6,183 bases of DNA, taken from the NCBI GenBank assembly GCA_947464665.1, contig CANHXV010000118.1, positions 1 through 6,183 on the forward strand, written 5' to 3'. This document shows, in pieces, positions 1-5,319 of this stretch. The stretch's first letter is position 1; the number at the start of each line of letters is the position of its first letter. The DNA comes from Comamonadaceae bacterium. Its GTDB lineage: Bacteria; Pseudomonadota; Gammaproteobacteria; Burkholderiales; Burkholderiaceae_C. Position numbers and translations under genes: made by a program. The notes beneath the pieces were generated by a model. It had not been told where the DNA came from. It searched no databases and saw only the letters and a program-made list of their open reading frames with translations.

Positions 1-57
1 GACGGACTTAGCGCCGGTGTTGTCGGCAACATCCAACCGAGTTTCTGTCTGAATCAT
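1..57 (-). CDS. rplN: 50S ribosomal protein L14, N-terminal 19 codons (partial, runs off left edge)
   Basis: Translating the minus strand from the ATG at 57-55 gives MIQTETRLDVADNTGAKSV, the highly conserved start of bacterial ribosomal protein L14 (family pattern MIQ..T.L.VADNSGA/NTGAK). L14 binds 23S rRNA in the large subunit and contacts L19 near the intersubunit face. The reading frame is open to position 1, so the remaining ~100 residues lie beyond the window. A modest ribosome-binding site, GGGA at 70-67, sits 9 nt before the start. In E. coli and many relatives rplN is the first gene of the spc operon, with its own promoter, which fits the promoter-like sequence seen at 238-265. The gene before it here is glpD rather than rpsQ, so the S10 and spc gene blocks are not contiguous at this point. 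Only 19 residues are visible, but the match is very specific. Confidence 0.88.
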   Translation of the reverse strand, partial: MIQTETRLDVADNTGAKSV

Positions 58-231
58 TTCAATATTTCCCAACTTGCACCTTGTGCACCCCAGCTTTCAG
101 CGCATTGCAGCTTGATTGCTACAGCTTGATTGCTTGAAGTACCAAGATCAGTCTTGGACCCGTCATCCACACCGCGAACCACTCGCAGTGCTTTTGTTTG
201 GGTAGATAACTCCGCTTTTTTACAAGCGAAG
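58..231 (-). promoter_or_regulatory. Putative structured 5' leader of rplN mRNA
   Basis: If transcription starts near 231, the rplN transcript carries a long untranslated leader. Three simple hairpins are visible in it. At 231-210 an 8-bp stem (CTTCGCTT with AAGCGGAG, one G-T wobble) closes a 6-nt loop, right at the predicted 5' end. At 157-142 CCAAGA and TCTTGG pair around 4 nt. At 87-75 TGCAC and GTGCA pair around 3 nt, just upstream of the ribosome-binding site. None has the U-tract of an intrinsic terminator. I do not recognise a known riboswitch or ribosomal-protein leader class. A regulatory role is inference. Confidence 0.3.
107..134. repeat. 14-bp tandem duplication in the rplN leader
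   Basis: Positions 107-120 and 121-134 are adjacent copies of a 14-mer that differ only in the first base (G versus A); the shared 13-mer is CAGCTTGATTGCT. This is direct sequence evidence of a small local duplication. It lies between the two downstream leader hairpins and does not touch the rplN start. Confidence 0.85.
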
Positions 232-237
232 CCCGCG

Positions 238-265
238 ATATTACAACATTTTTGGGCCGCGTCAA
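238..265 (-). promoter_or_regulatory. Probable sigma70 promoter for rplN (spc operon)
   Basis: On the minus strand, TTGACG (265-260, 5 of 6 to the -35 consensus) is separated by 16 nt from TAATAT (243-238, 4 of 6 to the -10 consensus). A GC-rich stretch (CGCGGGC) follows immediately, resembling the GC-rich discriminator of stringently controlled ribosomal promoters. The predicted start of transcription is near 231, leaving a leader of about 174 nt before rplN. A perfect TTGACA also occurs 15 bp further upstream (280-275) but has no -10 at the right distance. The promoter is inferred from sequence only. Confidence 0.5.
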
Positions 266-289
266 CACTTTCGGTGTCAAAAAGCCCAA
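252..289 (-). other. Nested inverted repeat after glpD, overlapping the rplN -35 box
   Basis: An outer pair TTGGGC/GCCCAA (252-257 with 284-289) encloses an inner pair ACAC/GTGT (265-268 with 274-277, 5-nt loop). Transcribed from the glpK-glpD direction, it lies 11 nt past the glpD stop and could slow or end transcription. It lacks a T-run after the stem on the minus strand, so it is not a standard intrinsic terminator. The rplN -35 hexamer (260-265) falls inside it. I see no better terminator between glpD and rplN. Confidence 0.35.
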
Positions 290-300
290 GAAATCTGCAT

Positions 301-1932
301 TTAAGGCATTTGATATGACTTGGCCAAGGCTTCGAAAGCCGCCAATTGTGGTGAGACACCCGTTTCAGTGCTCAAAATTTGTGCAACCTGGGGTGCCGCG
401 GCCAGTGCGGCGCTGGCATCCAAGAACAGCAAGCGATTTCGACGGGCCAGTACATCTTCCACGGTGCGCGCATATTCATACCGCGCCGCAAAACGCACCA
501 TGGCCTCACTCAACTGTGTGCTCGGTAAAGTCGCCAAGCCTTGCTCAGCACCTGGCAAGCTTGCCAGAAGTTCAGCGTCTGAGCCATAGGGGCTGACCGT
601 GCCCAAGGCGCAGACGCCATCCTTTGGCGGACCTTGGCCGTATTCTGGGTTGAATACTGGCGCACCCCACAACTTGGTATGCAGCGTCACATCTTCAGAA
701 GTTAAGGAGATCAGTTGGGCCTTTCGAATCGATTGCATGACATCGGCGGCCATGGCCCGGTATGTGGTCCATTTGCCACCTGTGACACTGACCAACCCAT
801 TGGATGCCACTTTGACGGTGTGCTCTCGACTCACATTGTGTGTGGCACCCTGTTCGTTTGAATTTTCATCGGAGCGCGCCAAGGGCCGCAGGCCCGCCCA
901 AACACTGATGACATCAGAGCGCAGTGGCACTTTGACCAAGTATTTGGCGGCTTCTTGCAATATTTGGTCAATTTCAGATTCAAGCGCCTTCGGCTCCCAA
1001 TCTACTTGGGGTCTTGGCGTGTCGGTCGTGCCCAACAAAACTTTGCCCTGCCACGGCACTGCAAATAAAACACGGCCGTCTTGGGAGTGGGGCACCAATA
1101 AAGCCGATGATCCTGGCCAGAAAGAGGCGTCCACCACCAAGTGCACCCCTTGACTGGGCCTGACCGCAAGCGGCAATTTGGCTTCGCTCGCATTGCCGGG
1201 CTGTGAGTGCAACATGGCCTCAATTTGGTCTACCCAGACACCTGTGGCATTGACCACACAACGGGCTTTCAACTTGCGCTCTTGGCCCGTCTCTGAGTCT
1301 TGGCAGCTTAGGCCTTTGATGCGGCCCGCAGGATAATCAGTCATAAGGCCCGTGACGGGCATGTGGTTGATTAAAAGCGCACCGTGGGATGCTGCGGTGC
1401 GCGCCAAGGACAAGGCCAAACGGGCATCGTCAAATTGCGCGTCCCAATATTGAACACCCCCCACCAAATTCGTCACCCTGACGCCCGGCAGCGCCAGCAA
1501 AGTTTCTGTGTAACTTAACAAACGGGTCGGCCCCAGCCTGGCAGGGCCAGCCAGCAAGTCATAAAGCTTCAAACCTAAGCCATAAAACAATTGGTCTGTT
1601 CGCCGATAAGCGGGCATGACAAAAGGCAAGGGATGGACCAAGTGGGGCGCATTCGAGAGCAAGTGTTGGCGTTCGCGCAAAGCTTCCCAGACCAAGGGCA
1701 AGTGGCCCTGCGCCAAATAACGAACGCCGCCATGAACCAATTTGGTGGAGCGCGACGAGGTGCCTTTGGCAAAGTCATGGGCCTCTAAAAGCACCACCTT
1801 CAAACCGCGAACGGCCGCATCAACAGCAACCCCCAGTCCTGTGGCACCGCCACCGATGATGGCCAGGTCAAACTCTTGCGCATTGTCCAATTGCGCAAGC
1901 AATTGCGCCCTGTCTGTCAACAAAGGAGTCAT
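301..1932 (-). CDS. glpD: Aerobic glycerol-3-phosphate dehydrogenase (FAD-dependent, quinone-linked)
   Basis: GlpD oxidises sn-glycerol 3-phosphate to dihydroxyacetone phosphate at the cytoplasmic membrane and passes the electrons through FAD to ubiquinone. The 543-residue product has the expected landmarks. An N-terminal Rossmann FAD site with GGGATG at 27-32 is followed by an acidic residue closing the fold (VVLLEA, ~46-51). The family signature TSSRSTKLVHGGVRYL lies at ~58-73, VNATGVWV at ~227-234, the GTTDT segment at 301-305, WAGLRPLA at ~355-362, and the late FAD-contact motif VTGGKWTTYR at ~403-412. The C-terminal part contains YEYARTVEDVLARRNRLLF, typical of the DAO_C helical domain. 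At 543 aa it is somewhat longer than the 501-aa E. coli enzyme, as is common in betaproteobacteria. The ATG at 1932 starts 6 nt after the glpK stop, so the two genes are almost certainly cotranscribed; only a weak GAG precedes it. No frameshift or missing key motif is seen. Confidence 0.97.
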   Translation of the reverse strand: MTPLLTDRAQLLAQLDNAQEFDLAIIGGGATGLGVAVDAAVRGLKVVLLEAHDFAKGTSSRSTKLVHGGVRYLAQGHLPLVWEALRERQHLLSNAPHLVHPLPFVMPAYRRTDQLFYGLGLKLYDLLAGPARLGPTRLLSYTETLLALPGVRVTNLVGGVQYWDAQFDDARLALSLARTAASHGALLINHMPVTGLMTDYPAGRIKGLSCQDSETGQERKLKARCVVNATGVWVDQIEAMLHSQPGNASEAKLPLAVRPSQGVHLVVDASFWPGSSALLVPHSQDGRVLFAVPWQGKVLLGTTDTPRPQVDWEPKALESEIDQILQEAAKYLVKVPLRSDVISVWAGLRPLARSDENSNEQGATHNVSREHTVKVASNGLVSVTGGKWTTYRAMAADVMQSIRKAQLISLTSEDVTLHTKLWGAPVFNPEYGQGPPKDGVCALGTVSPYGSDAELLASLPGAEQGLATLPSTQLSEAMVRFAARYEYARTVEDVLARRNRLLFLDASAALAAAPQVAQILSTETGVSPQLAAFEALAKSYQMP

Positions 1933-1938
1933 GTCATC

Positions 1939-3459
1939 TCAATCTTTGGCCCAAGATCGCGAACGGGCTACCGCCTCGCGCCAACGTGCGTGTCCTGTTT
2001 GCCGTGCCTGAATGGCACGAGCCGTGGTTTGTGGCAAAAACTTTCGATCAGGCATCCATTGAGCCGTGATTTCGTCTGCGCCTGCCCAAAACCCAGTGGC
2101 CAAGCCCGCCAAATAAGCGGCGCCTAAAGCGGTGGTTTCTGTGACGCTGGCGCGCACCACTGGCACGCCCAAGGCATCGGCCTGCATTTGCATGAGTAAG
2201 TTGTTTTGGCTGGCTCCGCCATCGACTCGCAATTCGGTCAAGGCCAAACCACTGTCTTTGGACATGGCCAAAAACACATCAGCCACTTGCCATGCAATAG
2301 CCTCTAAAGCTGCTCGCGCAATGTGGGCGCGTGTGGTGCCACGCGTCATGCCAAGCAAAGTGCCGCGCGCTTGGCCATCCCAATCGGGCGCACCCAAACC
2401 TGCAAAGGCGGGCACCAAGTAAACATCGCCCGTATGCGGCACGCTGGCGGCCAGCGCTTCGACGTCGCTGGCTTTTTGAATGATTTGCAAACCATCACGC
2501 AACCATTGCACTGTGGCGCCAGCCATGAAAACAGAACCCTCTAAGGCGTATGCGCTTGAATGCCACGCATTTGCAACAGGCTTCGGGCCTTGCCACGCCA
2601 CCGTGGTGAGCAATTGATTGTGGCTTTGAACTGGCACATGGCCTGTGTTCATGAGCATGAAACACCCTGTGCCATAGGTGTTCTTGGCCATGCCCGGCGT
2701 AAAACAAGCTTGACCGAAAGTGGCGGCTTGTTGATCACCTGCCAAGCCGGCAATGGGCACCGACACGCCCAACAGATGGGCTTCTGTTTCGGCCATCACA
2801 CCACTGCTGGGAACCACCTTTGGCAAGATGGAAGCAGGTAGCTTGAATTGCTTGAGCAAACTGTCGTCCCACGCGAGTGTGTGCAAGTTGAACAACAAGG
2901 TTCTCGACGCGTTGCTGGGATCGGTCACATGCACCCTTCCCCCCGTGAGTTGCCAAATGAGCCAAGTATCGATGGTGCCAAAAGCCAAATGCCCCTGCTC
3001 TGCCAGTCGACGTGCACCTTTCACATGATCAAGCAGCCAGGTCATTTTGGTGGCTGAAAAATAGGCATCTAGAACTAAACCTGTTTTCTTTTGAATGGCC
3101 GCCGCAGCGCCCTGACGCTTGAGGCTGTCGCAAAAGCCTGCTGTTCTGCGGTCTTGCCAAACAATGGCGGGGGCAATGGGTTGGCCGGTTCTTCGGTCCC
3201 AAACGATGCTTGTTTCGCGTTGGTTCGCAATGCCAATGCTTTGAATCTGAGAAGCAGAAACGCCTGCCTTTTGCACAACATCGCGCATGACTTTTTTTTG
3301 CGTCTGCCAAATTTCAAGTGCATCGTGCTCAACCCATCCTGGTTTGGGAAAGTATTGCGTGAACTCTTGTTGAGCTGTCGCAACAAGCTGGCCATCACGG
3401 TTGAACAGCACCGCCCAGGAACTGGTGGTGCCTTGGTCAAGTGCAAGGATGTACTTCAT
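1939..3459 (-). CDS. glpK: Glycerol kinase
   Basis: GlpK is a cytoplasmic FGGY-family sugar kinase that transfers phosphate from ATP to glycerol, giving sn-glycerol 3-phosphate and trapping glycerol in the cell. The 506-residue length matches the usual ~500. Visible motifs include the ATP-phosphate loop LDQGTTSS at 7-14 and the glycerol-contacting NQRET at 79-83. Further on are WQDRR at 101-105, the PSNASRT segment at 181-187, and AGDQQAATFGQ at ~240-250, which contains the catalytic-base Asp 242. Then come YGTGCFMLMNTG at 272-283 and DGGASQNN at 413-420, leading into the second FGGY signature. The start at 3459 gives the canonical MKYILALDQGTTS N-terminus, although no clear Shine-Dalgarno sequence precedes it. 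It is the first gene of a glpK-glpD operon whose control region is shared with the divergent proC. No glycerol facilitator (glpF) or glp repressor gene lies next to it here. The protein looks intact. Confidence 0.98.
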   Translation of the reverse strand: MKYILALDQGTTSSWAVLFNRDGQLVATAQQEFTQYFPKPGWVEHDALEIWQTQKKVMRDVVQKAGVSASQIQSIGIANQRETSIVWDRRTGQPIAPAIVWQDRRTAGFCDSLKRQGAAAAIQKKTGLVLDAYFSATKMTWLLDHVKGARRLAEQGHLAFGTIDTWLIWQLTGGRVHVTDPSNASRTLLFNLHTLAWDDSLLKQFKLPASILPKVVPSSGVMAETEAHLLGVSVPIAGLAGDQQAATFGQACFTPGMAKNTYGTGCFMLMNTGHVPVQSHNQLLTTVAWQGPKPVANAWHSSAYALEGSVFMAGATVQWLRDGLQIIQKASDVEALAASVPHTGDVYLVPAFAGLGAPDWDGQARGTLLGMTRGTTRAHIARAALEAIAWQVADVFLAMSKDSGLALTELRVDGGASQNNLLMQMQADALGVPVVRASVTETTALGAAYLAGLATGFWAGADEITAQWMPDRKFLPQTTARAIQARQTGHARWREAVARSRSWAKD

Positions 3460-3473
3460 GGTTTGAAGATTAA

Positions 3474-3521
3474 CCGAAAGCAGTCTTCCGAAAAAGAGAC
3501 AATAAGCCTAATTGACCGAAA
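3474..3521 (-). promoter_or_regulatory. Candidate repressor operator: three phased CCGAAA/TTTCGG words
   Basis: CCGAAA occurs on the plus strand at 3474-3479, 3488-3493 and 3516-3521, equivalent to TTTCGG in the glpK direction. Start-to-start distances are 14 and 28 bp, an exact 1:2 ratio. The first and third copies share more: ATTAACCGAAAGCAG against ATTGACCGAAACAG. DeoR-family repressors such as GlpR often use TTTCG-type half sites, so these could be GlpR sites controlling glpK-glpD. The repeats are observed; the regulator is inferred, and no glpR gene is in the window. Confidence 0.35.
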
Positions 3522-3529
3522 CAGACAAA

Positions 3530-3559
3530 ATAATTCAAGCTTTGGCAAGACCCGTTCAA
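3530..3559 (-). promoter_or_regulatory. Weak candidate sigma70 promoter for glpK-glpD
   Basis: On the minus strand TTGAAC (3559-3554) is followed after 18 nt by AATTAT (3535-3530), 4 of 6 to the -10 consensus. The start would fall near 3523, placing the three CCGAAA words just downstream, where a bound repressor could block the polymerase. The match is only moderate. I could not identify a convincing plus-strand promoter for proC in the same 128-bp interval. Confidence 0.25.
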
Positions 3560-3587
3560 TGGCCCCTCTATTTTTCGAGAACGACGC

Positions 3588-4430
3588 ATGACTTCATCGA
3601 CTCACATTGATTTTCAAAAAGTAAGGTTGGCCTTCATTGGCGGCGGCAACATGGCCAGCGCCATTTTGGGCGGCCTGATTCGACAAGGACTTGCGCCAAA
3701 GCAAGTTGTTGTGATTGAGCCCTTTGCAGAAACTGCCGCCAAACTCAAAAAAGATTTGGATGTCCAAGTGCATGCAGTGGCTTCGGCCGTTTTGGCCGAA
3801 GCAGATTTGGTGGTTTGGGCTGTGAAGCCGCAAGTTTTCAAAGAAGCCGCTTTACCGGTGGCCGCATTTACACAAAAGGCACTTCACTTGTCGGTGGCCG
3901 CGGGCATCCGAAGCGTCAGCATTGCGCGCTGGCTTCAAACCGACCGCGTGGTGCGCAGCATGCCCAATACCCCCGCCTTGGTGGGCCAAGGCATCACGGG
4001 TTTATTTGCCCGTGCTGGCGTCTCGGCGCAAGACAAACAATTGGTTGAAAAGGTCTTGCAAAGCACAGGCGAATGGCTGTGGGTCAACCAAGAGTCTGAA
4101 TTGGATGTGGTCACTGCTTTATCGGGCTCTGGGCCTGCCTATGTATTTTATTTTTTAGAGGCCATGACCGAGGCTGGCGTGCAAATGGGCCTTAGCCAAG
4201 AACAGGCCTACCACTTGGCCACAGCCACCTTTGGCGGCGCTACACATTTGGCTCGTCAATCGACTGATGCACCTGAAGTGCTACGCCAGCGCGTCACTTC
4301 AAAAGGCGGCACCACTTATGCGGCACTCACTTCCATGGCCGAAGACCATGTGAAAGAAGCCTTTGTGAAAGCCATGCTGGCGGCCCAAAAACGCGCAGGC
4401 GAGTTGGGTGATGAGTTTGGCAAGGACTGA
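3588..4430 (+). CDS. proC: Pyrroline-5-carboxylate reductase
   Basis: ProC reduces 1-pyrroline-5-carboxylate to L-proline with NAD(P)H, the final step of proline synthesis from glutamate, in the cytoplasm. The 280-residue protein is close to the family norm of ~270. It starts its Rossmann fold with LAFIGGGNMASAI at 14-26, then has WAVKPQ at 77-82 and RSMPNTPA at 123-130. Next come ALSGSGPAYVFYFLEA at ~167-182, the signature region with the substrate-contacting SGSGPAY segment, and RVTSKGGTT at 235-243, the C-terminal family motif. The ATG at 3588 is preceded by GAGA with 7-nt spacing, a usable though weak ribosome-binding site; the first ~12 residues are an unconserved lead-in. The gene is divergent from glpK across 128 bp. 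Its TGA stop abuts the stop of the opposing ubiA with no bases between. It appears complete and functional. Confidence 0.97.
   Translation: MTSSTHIDFQKVRLAFIGGGNMASAILGGLIRQGLAPKQVVVIEPFAETAAKLKKDLDVQVHAVASAVLAEADLVVWAVKPQVFKEAALPVAAFTQKALHLSVAAGIRSVSIARWLQTDRVVRSMPNTPALVGQGITGLFARAGVSAQDKQLVEKVLQSTGEWLWVNQESELDVVTALSGSGPAYVFYFLEAMTEAGVQMGLSQEQAYHLATATFGGATHLARQSTDAPEVLRQRVTSKGGTTYAALTSMAEDHVKEAFVKAMLAAQKRAGELGDEFGKD
3780..3802. repeat. Perfect 9-bp inverted repeat inside proC
   Basis: GCTTCGGCC (3780-3788) and GGCCGAAGC (3794-3802) are perfect reverse complements around the 5-nt loop GTTTT. The hairpin would be very stable in RNA from either strand. It encodes ASAVLAEA (residues ~65-72), a helical stretch rich in Ala codons, so it may be coincidental. 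No T-run follows it, so it is not a terminator. Confidence 0.7.
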
Positions 4431-5279
4431 TCAGAGGCCGCTCAGTGCCACACCCACAAAGGCTGCAAAACCCACCCAGTGGTTCAATCGAAATGCTTTG
4501 AAACAACCATCGCGTGATCGGTCTTTGATGAGCCCAAAATGCCACACCGCCTGAATTGCTGCAACAGCCAAGCCCGCCAACAAAAGCGGCTTGTCGAGTG
4601 CGTCTAGCACCACACCCCACACGCCTACAAAGGCGGCATAGAAAAACATCACCGCCGCTACATCCCATTGGCCCAAAGTGATGGCAGATGTTTTCATGCC
4701 AATTTTCAAATCGTCATCGCGATCCACCATGGCGTACTCGGTGTCGTAGGCCAAGACCCAAAACAAATTACCGACCAACAAAGCCCATGCCAACCATGGC
4801 ACTTCACCCGTCACCGCAGCAAACGCCATGGGTATGCCAAAACTGAATGCAAGGCCTAGCACGGCTTGCGGCATGGCCACAAAGCGTTTGGCATATGGAT
4901 AAGCCACTGTCACGGCGATCGCAGCAAATGACCATGCAATGGTTTCAGCTCTCAAGGTGAGGACCAATCCAAACGCCATCAATGCCAGCACTGCACCGAG
5001 CATCAAAGCTTCTTTCACACCGATGCGGCCGCTTGTGACGGGCCGTTCTGCCGTTCGTTTGACATGTTTGTCAAAGTCGCGATCTGCCACATCGTTCAAA
5101 CAACAGCCTGCACTGCGCATGAGGATGGTACCCAGCGAGAAAACCAGCAACAAATGCCAGCCCGGAAAACCACCTGAGGCCACCCACAAAGCAGACAGCG
5201 TGGGCCACAGCAACAAGAGCCAACCAGCAGGTCGATCCCAGCGAATGAGGTCTAAATACAAGCTGATTTTTTCACGCAT
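4431..5279 (-). CDS. ubiA: 4-hydroxybenzoate polyprenyltransferase
   Basis: UbiA is an integral inner-membrane enzyme that attaches the polyprenyl tail (octaprenyl in most betaproteobacteria) to 4-hydroxybenzoate, an early committed step in ubiquinone synthesis. Numbered from the ATG at 5279, the protein has 282 residues, near the 290 of E. coli. The first Asp-rich, Mg-prenyl-diphosphate-binding motif NDVADRDFD is at 62-70, followed by KRTAERPVTSG. The second, YDTEYAMVDRDDD, is at 178-190 and is followed by KIGMKTSAI. Several hydrophobic membrane segments are clear, for example ~18-35, ~91-109, ~113-126, ~136-155, ~161-177, ~206-225 and ~231-248. The frame is also open to a TTG at 5303, which would add 8 residues. 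I prefer the ATG because MREKISLYLDLIRWDRPAGW resembles the usual family start, though neither has a good ribosome-binding site. It lies 40 bp behind oxyR on the same strand and may be cotranscribed with it. Confidence 0.96.
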   Translation of the reverse strand: MREKISLYLDLIRWDRPAGWLLLLWPTLSALWVASGGFPGWHLLLVFSLGTILMRSAGCCLNDVADRDFDKHVKRTAERPVTSGRIGVKEALMLGAVLALMAFGLVLTLRAETIAWSFAAIAVTVAYPYAKRFVAMPQAVLGLAFSFGIPMAFAAVTGEVPWLAWALLVGNLFWVLAYDTEYAMVDRDDDLKIGMKTSAITLGQWDVAAVMFFYAAFVGVWGVVLDALDKPLLLAGLAVAAIQAVWHFGLIKDRSRDGCFKAFRLNHWVGFAAFVGVALSGL

Positions 5280-5319
5280 GGAATGACTAACTTTGCATAT
5301 CAATCAGTTTGAGTCGGCA

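Noticed and set aside
599..1153. Plus-strand 184-codon open frame inside glpD
   Set aside because: It lies antisense to conserved GlpD motifs, has no plausible domain, and reflects codon bias of the real gene.
3091..3591. Plus-strand 166-codon open frame overlapping the start of glpK
   Set aside because: It is antisense to conserved glpK sequence and its translation resembles no protein family; it is a shadow frame.
4125..4163. Short GC-rich pairing followed by a T-rich stretch, plus a GGCCT/AGGCC pair, resembling an intrinsic terminator inside proC
   Set aside because: The T-run encodes the conserved YVFYFLEA segment after SGSGPA, the GC stem is only about 3 bp, and termination here would cut an intact gene.
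5280..5303. Eight-residue N-terminal extension of ubiA from a TTG codon
   Set aside because: No ribosome-binding site precedes the TTG, and the ATG at 5279 gives the usual UbiA N-terminus.
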